From Rhineura floridana (taxonomy: Eukaryota > Chordata > Lepidosauria > Squamata > Rhineuridae), in assembly GCF_030035675.1 (NCBI RefSeq), contig NC_084486.1:94425027-94489026 (forward strand): a stretch of DNA of 64,000 bases. The letters are read 5' to 3'. Of the stretch, positions 38,151 through 47,805 are shown piece after piece. How positions within the stretch are numbered: position 1 is the stretch's first letter; every line of letters starts with the position of its first letter. Position numbers and translations under genes: made by a program. Under the pieces are notes generated by a model that was not told where the DNA came from, did not search any database, and saw only the letters and a list, made by a program, of their open reading frames with translations.

Positions 38151-38586
38151 TACTTTTATATAGTTTGTAAAACTGTAGTATTGTAATACTGAAGCTGCTT
38201 GTTGGGGTTTTGCCAGGCAGTTAAAGATGATTTACAAATAATGAGGAGCTTCTCTGCATTTTCCTATCTATAATAACTTGGTTTTCAAAGGGTTCGAAAG
38301 CTCTTCACAGGCATTACAATATCTCAATGATCCTTGTGGCATTCCTGTAAGGTAGGACAATAATGTTATCTCTGTAATGAAGAGAAGGAAGGGGGCTGAG
38401 AGATACAACTCCACTCCACTCACAGGATTCTGACACTTGTTCTGTGCTTTATGTTTTGTGTCCATCAGAGAAAAGCAAGGCACCTCTTTGACTGTGGGAT
38501 CACTAAGATTCCCTTTTGAAGTATCCAGGCAGTAATTCCATATCTACTCTGGTTTCCACTCTTTTTCACAGATGGAACATTTTCCA

Positions 38587-39028
38587 GCTGAAAATAAAAG
38601 AACTGGGCAAAGTAATGTGCTAACGCAGGTGTTAAAAATATATATACATATGCATTGTTTCATAGTTATCACCATAAAACATACTTAAAGCATAATAAAA
38701 ACAAATGTCTTCATAACATAACATATAATATGTGAAGACGAAAGGTTTACATAACATCCACAATTATTTGTGTGCATATATAACAACGTCACCAAAACTT
38801 CTTATAACAAAAACAAAACTGAAGACAACTTAGCAAAAGACCAAAAAGACCATACACGTTTTGACCTCTGTCAGGTCGTCTTCAGTCGTCGCTATTAGAA
38901 AATTTTGTGCAATATAATAATAGGCTCCTTTTAGGTCCTATAACCTATAAATAAGAATGTAAGTGTATTATGTATTTTTTAAATACCTGAGTTAGCACAT
39001 TACTTTGTCCAATTCTTTTATTTTCAAC
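38587..39028. repeat. Foldback repeat with 44-bp inverted ends
   Basis: 38,587-38,630 and 38,985-39,028 are inverted copies with about four mismatches. The 354-bp centre is AT-rich. On the minus strand it carries CTGAAGACGACCT...AGGTCAAAACGT at about 38,885-38,857, a small stem (GACCT/AGGTC) between CTGAAGA and AAAACG. This order resembles the core of a hammerhead ribozyme as found in Penelope-like elements, but with an A where G is expected. Family not established. Confidence 0.5.
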
Positions 39029-39229
39029 TTTTGTAAAGGTTGGGTTTGGATCCTTACATTATATATTACATTACTTCCAGTTACACCAAGGATGTCAATA
39101 GCTTTTAGTACTGGAAGTCTGACAGTTTCCTGCCTCTGTCGCTTTTCTGCTTCTGAACTGAGGACATCTCTGTTGGTCTGGGGTTAATATCAAGTTGTCC
39201 AAGTTCACATTTCTGGGACTTCAGAGAAT

Positions 39230-39272
39230 GCCTTTGAAATCCATTGCCCGCCCTCTGAAATCCATTGCCCGT
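39230..39272. repeat. Short tandem duplication
   Basis: 'ctgaaatccattgcccg' occurs twice in tandem, about 21 bases apart. It has no other content. Confidence 0.6.
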
Positions 39273-39637
39273 CTGTTGTTCTAATCTAGCTCTGTTGCAA
39301 GAATGTTGTCTTTGTTTTTGATTCCCTTTAGAAATGTCCATGCAGCAAGCTATGAAAAAGAAAAAGGGAAGACCAAGAAGGTCAAGAGCAACATTCAGTC
39401 ATCCTTCACTTATTCCACTGACAATCTCTTGCTGCCTTCCGACACGTTGTTAAGTGCCAGCAGTTCTTAAGGTATCCTGCTACCTTAACTTCAGTATGCA
39501 CAATGTGGCCATGAACCAAAGATTAAAAGTATCTTTTCTGTTCGTTTAGACTTAGCAAGGCAGACAATGGCTATTAGTGTTTGCCCTTGAATTTCAAATT
39601 CTACAATCCTGGCTGCGATGTGTACACTTGTAATGGA

Positions 39638-39726
39638 TTGGAGAGAGCCTCCATAGGACTGGGCGAGGCCTAGGGGGAGAGAAATGCAAAAGGGGAGTCC
39701 TTTAAGCAAAGTAGCTCCTCTGAGGG
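39638..39726 (+). repeat. 89-bp near-identical direct repeat, copy 1
   Basis: Begins TTGGAGAGAGCCTCCATAGG and ends AGCTCCTCTGAGGG. It matches 41,016-41,104 at 88 of 89 positions. The flanks do not match. It is much less diverged than the transposons around it. Confidence 0.9.
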
Positions 39727-39763
39727 ATTCTAAACAATGTCCTGCACTCGAAGCCCAGAGATA

Positions 39764-39788
39764 GAGATAGAGAGAGAGAGAGAGAGAG
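39764..39788. repeat. (AG)n microsatellite
   Basis: 'agatagagatagagagagagagag' run. Confidence 0.85.
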
Positions 39789-40031
39789 TCTGGCTAGCCT
39801 GGAGCTTTAAAAACTGCTGACGTACTCAGAGAAAGAGGAAACCGCTTGGAGTTGGGAAAAGACTTTAGGGTACCTTCAGTGACTTCAGTACTGCTGCACT
39901 AGCAATATGTGTGCTAAACCTGGAGATACGGCATTTGGGGAGAATATGAGAGTTGGTGAGTCCTCCAGAAAGCTTGCCTTTGGAATACAGGCACAGGGAA
40001 AAGCTGTGAGAAAAACAACGACCCGAGAAAT

Positions 40032-40210
40032 GGAGAGTATTATTATTATTATTATTAAATTTATTTATACCTCGCCTTTTGGCCAAAGGCCCTCAAGGCG
40101 GCTTACAAAGAAAAATAAACACAAGTATAAAAATACATCAATAAAAGCAATACAATTTACAAAAATTAAACTAAATAGCAAATAACATTATCAAGAAAAA
40201 CAAATGTCCA
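40032..40210. repeat. (ATT)n and LINE-tail repeat
   Basis: A (TTA)n run is followed by 'atttatttatacctcgcc', 'caaggcggcttacaaag' and an A-rich stretch: the tail end of a CR1/L2-group LINE or a SINE using it. Confidence 0.6.
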
Positions 40211-40379
40211 AGAAAAATTTTGAACAAGTGAATTTAAAATGGATCCCTCTCTGTCTTTGCCAGAACACAATATTCCATGCTTAGAGTCTCTCTCAGACAC
40301 AGTTTACTCTGTTCCAGTCCAAGCAAACTGCTGGGATTGGACCCCATTTTTGAGACTCCTGTTTCTAAGTATGTGACAA

Positions 40380-40745
40380 AAGACTTCAGAACCCTGCTGG
40401 ATCAATCCAAAAGTATCTCGTCTGGGATCCTATTTTCCATATCAGCCAACTAAATCCCTATGGGCAGCCCACAAGAAGGACAGGAGGTACAGTAGCCCTC
40501 TCCTGCTGTTGTTCCCCAGCAACTGGTATTCCAAGGCATAATGCCTTTGGTCATGGAGGTAGCAAATAGCCACCATGACTAGTAGCCACTGATAGCCTTA
40601 TCCTCCATGAAGTGGTCTAATCTCCTTTTAAAGCCACTCAAATTAGTGGCCATCCCTACATCTTGTGGTAGCAAATCCCATAGTTTAACTGTGTGAAGAA
40701 ATATTTCCTTTTGTCTGTCCTGAGTTTCCAGCTATTCAGCTCCAT
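40380..40745 (-). mobile_element. CR1 LINE 3' end fragment
   Basis: The minus-strand CR1 3' UTR and ORF2 end can be followed: 'accctgctggatcaatccaa', 'gatagccttatcctccatga', 'ttgtggtagcaaatcccat' and 'tatttccttttgtctgtcct' all match the inverse of 17,630-17,970. The terminal TTCTTATG repeat is lost. Confidence 0.85.
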
Positions 40746-41015
40746 CGGAGGACCCGGTTATTGGAATTATTTGTAAGTTTCTTAAGAGGAAACTAAGATG
40801 GGGGATAATGCACTGCAGCAAGTATGTCTTGTCCTCCAAGCAGAGAATGATCAGACCTGAGAGAGAGAATTCCAATGGTGCCTCCCAAGGTGGTAAAAAA
40901 CCCACAATGCAATAAGCAAAAATAATTGACAATTTACTACTCTTTAAATTGATGAGCCAATTCATGCTGCTTGATGATAGTATGGCCCTGTCTTTGGAAT
41001 GCTGAAGAGATAATG

Positions 41016-41104
41016 TTGGAGAGAGCCTCCATAGGACTGGGCGAGGCCTAGGGGGAGAGAAATGCAGAAGGGGAGTCCTTTAAGCAAAGTAGCTCCTCTG
41101 AGGG
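41016..41104 (+). repeat. 89-bp near-identical direct repeat, copy 2
   Basis: Same orientation as 39,638-39,726, 1,378 bp downstream. The single difference is a G for A in 'aaatgcagaagg'. A shared TAATG occurs just before both copies, one with an extra GA. Confidence 0.9.
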
Positions 41105-41109
41105 TCATA

Positions 41110-41480
41110 CAAAATGACCAGCTCTTTTAAAATGTTCTACCCCACCTTTCAGCAACAAGGATCCTAAGGCTGCTTACAACAATTTAAAAAGACAGTACAC
41201 AATAAAATCACAGCAATAAAATACAGTTAATAAAACAGAGACCTAAAAGAAACAGAAGCAACAGTAGCCCAAACCACATATAATAACAATAATTTTAAAA
41301 AGTGAAACATTGGGTAAAAGAGGAATGCCTTCACAGCTAGAGAGGAAGCCAATCAGGCTTCCTGAGGCAGGGAGTTCCAAAACCTTGGCCCCGCTACCGA
41401 AAAGCCCCTGTTCAGAAGACGGTACCGTGGAGGGTAGCTGTCAAGAAGGAGGGAGAGACAGAGGGCTTTAAAATCCAAAA
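41110..41480. repeat. LINE-tail interspersed repeat
   Basis: 'ggctgcttacaacaattta', an A-rich stretch, then 'ggcagggagttccaaaacctt' and 'accgaaaagcccctg'. Same general family as 2,318-2,775 and 43,880-44,230. Confidence 0.55.
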
Positions 41481-41489
41481 TGATATATA

Positions 41490-42000
41490 TTAAAATGCGT
41501 GCTGAATTGTTTGACACATTGGTTTGGATCTTATAGATCTCTTGTGCAGGGCCAGCTCTACCATTAGGCAGACTGGGGATGGGGGAAACAGTGGCAGCCT
41601 CCTGATGTTTCTTCTTGGCCTCCTAACCATTTCCTTCTGTTGGAAATAGGGGAGACATGTTATTTAGTTCACATTTAAAGGCAAACCTATCAAATCCACA
41701 CTTTCCGAAACTATAGGAGAACCAAAACACAGCCATCCTAGGAAATTCACACTTATTTGAACTGTGTGATGCAGTTCTCCAACTGAGCAATGTTTACAAA
41801 AAAAGCATATATTAGGGGAAAGGGTGCATACAGATGCATATGTTAGTGAAAATAACATACAAAATGCATTATATTAGGGGAAATTATTTGCAAAAACGTG
41901 TACTTTATTAGCACTAAAATGCTGCTGAATTTTCACCAGGATTAAGATCTGCGTGGGAGTCTCTCTTAACTGTGCCATGGTTAACTGAAAGCCAATAAGT
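41490..42000. other. No recognisable feature
   Basis: AT-rich. 'gcatatattaggggaaag' near 41,805 resembles 'gcatatattaggggaaag' near 27,750, perhaps a short unnamed repeat. Nothing else. Confidence 0.4.
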
Positions 42001-42004
42001 GGCA

Positions 42005-42330
42005 ATGTGAGCGGGTGGCTTCTAGGTAGTGGCACCTCATTTATGGAATTCCCTCCCTTCTCAGATATGGCTGGCGCTGACTTATGAGTTTTTGGCATCA
42101 GCTGAAGATCTACATATTTGCCAAGGCTTTTAGGTGAGGACTGATGGTACATTGTGGTTTATTTTGTTAATTGTGTATATTCCAGGGCCATCTCCCCACA
42201 CTGCTGCCTATTTTATTTTAATGTGTATTGTGTGTTTCATTTTAATCTAACCCGCTCTGGGCTTGCTTTGGCAATGAAGGAGTGGGTAAGAAATATTTTA
42301 AGTAGACTACGATTGCTGAGACTACAATGA
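42005..42330 (+). repeat. L2-like LINE 3' end, decayed
   Basis: 'ggcacctcatttatggaatt' corresponds to the L2 'ELWNSLP' region, followed by 'tcagctgaagatctaca', 'ccaaggcttttaggtgagg' and 'taacccgctctggg'. Confidence 0.55.
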
Positions 42331-43433
42331 ATCTCTGTAGCTCTATTCTTTCTTTGATCTAATGGAAACGGATTGGCTCCCTTCCCTCCCCCCTCCTCAC
42401 CATTCTGTTTTTCACCTAGGCTTCCTCACTAGAAAATGTCAAAGACGTTAATAAGACAGGATGTGCTTTGCGCCAGGGGGCGTAAGTGATATGCTTGGAA
42501 TGAAGAATATTCCTCCGAATGTTGTCAATTCGTAACTTTTCAGAGATGCCTGGTGGCTGCTTAATAAGGGGCATGGTTATCTTTGAAGGGGGATCAGTGC
42601 GCAGATGTTCTGCCTGGTCTCTTAGATAGCGCTGCATAGTCCCAGCAGGACATGCAGAATTGTCTTTTTTTCTAAAAAGAAAGTTTAAACAGCCAGCAGA
42701 CCCTATTTGCCTGTATGTATCAGCTGGGTTAATACAGTATGACACCATTTAGTAGCTAGTTTTAATGATCATGGGTGGAATGCATGTCCTTAAAAAATGT
42801 GGGTATTAGCCACAGTGCGCAGAGCAAGTGAATTCAGGAATGAGGAGTTTGTACATGTAACATGAGTACAAAGCAAAATCTTTATCTTGCACTCAGGAAT
42901 GTGGAAAACAATCCTTCCACAACTCAAACTCTGAGGGTTTATCTTACCTCACTGACTAAAATTGGTTTAATAGTCATTCTTTCCCCTTAGGGATCCCTGG
43001 GAATCTCAATGAATTAGTGTCCTCACATGATTATGATCCCCAGTATTCTTTGAGGGAAGCCATGACAGTTAAATCTGATAAAACAGACATTTTATAAAAC
43101 AAGGCTGGTTCAGTGTCTAGGGGATATTTCTCTCTTATTGTAAGTTCTGGCTCAAGTCCCCATCCAGGAAATTTGGATGACTGTGTAGCAGTCTTTCCTC
43201 AACATGCATGATGCATACTCCTAAGATATGTACAAGCAAGGCAGATATGTAGACATGGTGACAATGTACCACTTCACCCTGGCCTTTGACACCTGAGATG
43301 TATATTTTTAGGACCAACCCTAACTTGTGATGATGTGATTTTAAGTTATTTTTAAAGATGTATTTTAAACTATTGTAACCCACCCTGGGACCTCAGGGTG
43401 AAGAGCAGGTTATAAATTAAAATACTGCTGCTG
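42331..43433. other. Intergenic with one degraded MITE
   Basis: A palindromic MITE of the type at 49,925-50,115 lies at about 42,925-43,075 ('gggatccctgggaatctcaa', 'agtattctttgagggaagcc'). A short LINE tail is at about 43,370-43,420. No exon was found. Confidence 0.45.
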
Positions 43434-43850
43434 CTACTATGGCTATGGGCATATTAGTCACTTGAAAAGCAGCCAGAATGTTTTTTTTTTTGGTGTGTTT
43501 TGAAGTGACTCTTCCCACTGCTAGCCACAGCTTTCTTTCCCACTGCTGACTTCAGACCTACCGGGACCACCCACAGCAAAGCCTTGGGCCGGTTGTTGTC
43601 TCTGCCAGAGCCTGCAGCAAAGCGTTTCCGTTGGCCACACCTTGGCCAACAAATGGGTTGATCTACCAATCAGTGGTGAAATCTGCCTGAAGCTGATTTT
43701 TTTTTTTAAAAAAACTCACTCAAGCTGATCTGACCAGGTTTTAGTGTAGAAAGGGGTGGATTTTGACTAGTGTCCTGTGACCGTGTTTTCAGAAAAGAGA
43801 GGTGGAGACACTCTGGAGCCGGCACAACAGTAAGTGTGCCCCACTACTAC
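43434..43850. mobile_element. Hairpin-ended transposon family (copy 3, inverted)
   Basis: The right part 'gtggagacactctggagccg' and 'aagtgtgccccac' is the inverse of the 34,020 terminus. The interior 'cctgcagcaaagcgtttccg' matches the interior of copies 1 and 4. The left boundary 'ctatgggcat' is the inverse of the right boundary of the 51,516 copy. Confidence 0.65.
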
Positions 43851-43879
43851 TAGTTTCCTGATGACATGTTAACTTCTAA

Positions 43880-44250
43880 AGTTTGTTTGTTTATGTATTT
43901 ATTTATAAGATTTCTTATAAGATTTACCCTTCTCTCACCGCATGGTCCTGGGGTAGGTTACAACAATGGAATATACAGTTATAAAAGCAACTAAAACAAT
44001 TACAGTTATAAAAACAAGTGAAAGAGTAAAACTATTCCAACCAAAACAGAACAGCAGAGATTTAACCTAAGAGCTGAGTCTCATAAAACAAAATATCTTA
44101 ACTGTCAAAGGTCAAGTTAAAGAGGTGCGTCTTCAGCATATGGTGCAATTGATAACGGTGAAGATGCTCAGTGCACCTTGGGCGTGTGTGGGGCAGGAGG
44201 AAGAGTTCCACATGCCACCGGTTCCCACCCAGTTAATGGAGATAGTAGTA
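43880..44250. repeat. LINE-tail interspersed repeat
   Basis: 'tttatttataagatttctta', a long A-rich 'acaattacagttataaaaac' stretch, then 'aaagaggtgcgtcttcagca' and 'gaggaagagttccacatgcc'. Confidence 0.5.
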
Positions 44251-44421
44251 CCACAGTTAAGAGTATTTTAATTTTGTAGAGGTAACTCTACTACACGTTC
44301 TGATTTTCTTCAACACCATCAACATAGGATTCGCCACTGAGCAAGTAACAAAGGTGTCAAATGGCAAGGGATGGATCATCCACAAAAGGGCTGGGGCTGT
44401 GAATGTATGTCAGTTTATGGC

Positions 44422-44953
44422 CAGGGATGCGGACATTTTTTCAGCCCAAGGGCTGCATTCCTTCATGGCAACCTTGTGGGGGGGCCACATACCAGTGGTA
44501 TGTAGGGGCAGAGGCAGAAATGGGTGGAACAACAGGTATGGCTTTTACCTGTTTGCAGTAAAAGTCAGAGGTTTCTCCATATAGCCACTTCCCCAGAGCT
44601 TGGAAAAGTTACTTTTTTAAACTACAACTCCCATCAGCCCCAGCCAGCATAGCCACTGGATTGGGTTGATGGGAGTTGTAGTTCAAAAAAGTAACTTTTC
44701 CAAGCTCTGAATTTCCTCCCATCTCTCTACCCCCCATCCAGGCAAGCAAGAGCCATTATAACAGTTCCAGGACACATTCCGGCCAGGCAAAAGCCCTCAA
44801 GGAGGATGCAAAGCAGGGCCATTGAGGGTTGTAGCCTGGGAGTAGAGAGTAGTGGATTGGGAAGGGGTGTGGCCCAGGAAGAGTCCCAAGGGCCAGCCAG
44901 AGAGGCCTGGAGGGTGGCTTTTGGCCCTTGGGCCTGAGTTCCCCACCCCTGGT
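44422..44953. mobile_element. hAT-type element of the CAGGGRTGGGGAAC/GGCCC family, with nested MITE
   Basis: Begins CAGGGATGCGGACATTTTT and ends with 'ggcccttgggcctgagttcc' then CCCACCCCTG. It belongs with the copies at 50,680-51,059 and 52,910-53,250, but is longer because a 116-bp palindrome has inserted at 44,594. Flanking octamers match poorly (4 of 8). Confidence 0.7.
44594..44709. mobile_element. Palindromic MITE, CAGAGCTTGG family, nested
   Basis: CAGAGCTTGGAAAAGTTAC at the left is exactly inverted at the right (GTAACTTTTCCAAGCTCTG). The arms continue 'aactacaactcccatcag'. The flanks CACTTCCC and AATTTCCT match at 5 of 8. The second copy is at 45,583-45,699. Confidence 0.85.
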
Positions 44954-45582
44954 TCTAGGACAGGGATGGGTGTCACAAGTCGCTCGATGCCTTCAAATGC
45001 AGACCTGGGATGGCAGCCTCAGGAAGAAGACAAAGACACAGATTAGGAAGAATGGGGAAGGCAGGCTGAGACAATGGAACAAAGCCTGTCTGGGGGAAGC
45101 GCTCCCTGTCAGAGGGTAGTGCTGGAGTAGGAGTCCCAGTTGCTCCTTCCCTCCCTGTAGGGGAGGAAGCACTGTCAGAGGCTGTCACTCAAGGCTGTCA
45201 GAGGCTGCCTTCGCCAAAGGGAACAGAACACCCGCCGTGATGGAGTGTATACCTGTAAGCTAGACATCCTCGCAAGGCTAATTCTTGTGAGTAGGGGATG
45301 CACCCAGCCTTGGCAAAAAAATCTTGCTGGCTGGGTACAAAAACTTATTGAGACAATGGTGCAGCTCTTGTACTGTTTTGAACTTTGTGGCCTGATCTTG
45401 GACTCTGGACTCCTGGTCTTGCTCCTTGCTGGGTTAACTCCTCCGTCCCGTTTGCAGGTGCTCTGGGACAGAGTCAGCTCTTGCCCACTGCTGCACCTGA
45501 ATTGTTCTCTGCTTTAATAAAGGTCTTTCTCTTACTCACAAGTAAGTGCCTCTGCTGTCGTGCCTGGGAAAGGAGCTAGGAC

Positions 45583-45699
45583 CAGAGCTTGGAAAAGTTC
45601 TTTTTTTGATGTACAACTCCCATCAGCCCAATCCAGTGGCCATGCTGGCTGGGGCTGATGGGAGTTGTAGTTTTAAAAAAGTAACTTTTCCAAGCTCTG
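45583..45699. mobile_element. Palindromic MITE, CAGAGCTTGG family, perfect 8-bp TSD
   Basis: 117 bp, with the same termini as the 44,594 copy. The octamer GCTAGGAC flanks both ends (45,575-45,582 and 45,700-45,707). An exact 8-bp duplication with C/G-ended short TIRs supports the hAT superfamily. Confidence 0.92.
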
Positions 45700-45707
45700 G
45701 CTAGGAC

Positions 45708-45800
45708 AATGGGGAAAATCAGGCCCAGGGGCCGAATGTGCCCTTCAGGCACGTTCTGTCCCACCCTCAGAACTCTCTCAAGGCCACACAGCTTCTTAGG
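45708..45800. repeat. Fragment of the GGCCCAGGGGCC hAT-type family
   Basis: 'tcaggcccaggggccgaatg' followed by 'gcccttcaggc' matches the left end of the 50,680 copy. The right end is absent. Confidence 0.55.
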
Positions 45801-46440
45801 CCGCTAGAGGGGTATCCAGGCTTGATTCTTCACCCTTTGCATTTTGATAACTGGGCACAAATCAAACCGATTATATCAATCTTTGCCTCTCCTACGAACA
45901 ATAAATATTTATTTGTTAATAAATAAGATGGCAATCTTCTTCTGAAGTTTACTTAATTTGATTAATTCCTGCTTCAATAGCTCTGTGTTCACTGGGAGCC
46001 TCTGCTTGGTTCTGGTTAAAAAACAAGAGGGATGAGATGGATGGAATGAAAATCAGAGAAGCTGGGATTCAGACGTCTGTGACTTGCCTGTTGGTGATTC
46101 GTGTCTTGTGGTTCTGTGAGAACGAGTTTTGGGAAATTGTAAAGGGACGCATGGGACACCTGGGAAATTGTAAAGGGATGCAAGTGTTGACATTCCTCAG
46201 TACACTTGGGACAAGGTACCATAACCGGAAAAAAAGATGTTAGAGTGGGATGTCAAGTGGTATGGCAAATCTGCTGTCACTGAACTCTGGAAACACATTT
46301 TCATCATCAGGAACTGCTACTGGGGTGCCTCCTTGCAGAAAAGCCAGCCGAAGGACAGAATTAAGGGACTGGAGCAACTCCTCTATGAGGAAATGTTACA
46401 ATGTTTGCGACGTCTTAGCTGAGAAAAAAAGGTGAGTAAG

Positions 46441-47288
46441 AGAGCAATCCAAACCCCAAATCCACTGGAATGAGCAGAGTTTGGAATAGGTGGATTACTG
46501 GCTGAGCCAACTGAATCTGAGCTCAGCCAGAGCTCAGCCATGGCTCAACCAGTTCAGCCGGGGTAAGTCCCCCCAAAAGGGATATTCCAGGGCAGTGGAG
46601 GGCTATGGCAGGGATGGGACAGTGCAGGGGGAGACTTATCTCAATTCCAAACTCTGTTCACCTTGGTCAAGTGACCTAACAACTCAGCAGAAGTTACAAT
46701 GGCAAAAAGGTAGTGTAAGTCACTCTGTATTTTAAATGCTTATTTTCCCTCTGCCAGGCTTGGAGTGGCTCAGCCAGCAATTAGCCCCGCTCTTGAACAA
46801 AGCTTGGGGTAGGGGTGACTTATACCTGTTGGAAATATGTGACCTCACATGCCAGCACTAGGGGGCAGGGTTATATATACTTTAGTACAGTTAAAGGGAG
46901 AAAGGAAACTCTAGTTTGCTGTGATGTAGCTTCCTGTTTGATTCTTGTTTTGCCCTCCCCTTCCTCCTTCTTCTTGCCAGAAGCTAAAAACTATGGATTT
47001 CTTTCTGATTTCCTAAGCTGTGCCTATATTACTGTATACATGAAAAGGTAGTGAGTAAACTAATTTATATACTTTACTGAAGAAAGCTTGTTTTATTCTG
47101 CTAGACTGTGTGAGTTAGGAGATAGTATAGAGAGTGGAGCTGGTTATTGCTGGTTCTATTTTAGCCATTTTTTACTCTGCTAGAGATAGAACCACATAAT
47201 TGTTTTATCCCATAAACCCCAACAACACCAGCATAATTTACCCCAGCATAAATTACACTGTCTTCTTATAGGTTGGATTGCTCTGCCC
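46441..47288. mobile_element. CAATCCAAC-end transposon (second copy), interrupted
   Basis: The left AGAGCAATCCAAACC and right GGTTGGATTGCTCTGCC ends are inverted, as in 12,566-13,123. The interior has the same 'gctcagcca' runs. The piece 46,827-47,224 is a later LTR insertion; without it the element is about 450 bp. Confidence 0.7.
46827..47224. mobile_element. Probable solo LTR of an endogenous retrovirus (fossil)
   Basis: About 398 bp, bounded by TGTTGG and CCAACA, the short inverted ends typical of LTRs. The flanking 5-mers ATACC and ACACC differ at one position. A TATA-like 'ttatatatac' lies about 45 bases in. No internal viral region is adjacent, so it reads as a solo LTR. Class not assigned; age moderate. 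It is nested in a DNA transposon. Confidence 0.6.
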
Positions 47289-47297
47289 AGAGGATGT

Positions 47298-47742
47298 GAG
47301 AGTTGTATATAACATTATGCATGGTGTGGAGAAAGTGGATAGAGAGGCATTTCCCTCCCTTTCTTATAATACAAAAGGGGATTATGCAGTGGAAATTCAG
47401 GAAAGACAAAAGGAAGCAGTTCATCCTACAGTGCACAGGTAAACTATGGAATTTGCTACCACAAGATGTAGTTATGGACAGCTTTTAGAGGAGATTAGAC
47501 AATTCCATGGAATATAAGACTATGAATGACTATGACTACCAGTCATGATGGTTATATATGACTTTTGGAATCAGAGACAGTATGCCCCTGAATACCAGTT
47601 GGGTGAGGAACATAAGCAGTGCCATTTCACTCAGGCCTTGCTTGTGGGCTTCCATAGGCATCTGGTGGCTACTGTGAGAATAGAAGGCTGGACTAGATGG
47701 GACTTTGGTTTGATGCAGCAGGACCCTTCTTATGTTCCTTGA
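47298..47742 (+). mobile_element. CR1 LINE 3' end fragment
   Basis: Matches 17,535-17,990 throughout: 'aacattatgcatggtgtgga', 'caggaaagacaaaaggaag', 'gctggactagatggg', and ends CTTCTTATGTTCCTT. Diverged and frame-broken. Confidence 0.85.
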
Positions 47743-47744
47743 TA

Positions 47745-47805
47745 TGTTTGTTTTATTAATTTTATATCCTGTCCTATCTCCCAAAGAGGTGAAGGTAGCT
47801 AACAG
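47745..47805. repeat. LINE-tail fragment
   Basis: 'ttaattttatatcctgtcct' and 'cccaaagaggtgaaggtagc' are a short tail of the type at 52,256-52,320, directly before the L2 copy. Confidence 0.45.

Noticed and set aside
44970-45540. Possible second solo LTR (TGTCAC...CTCACA with AATAAA near the right end)
   Set aside because: Ends chosen only by TG/CA; the flanks AUGGG-type and AGTAA do not match, and no second copy is in the window.
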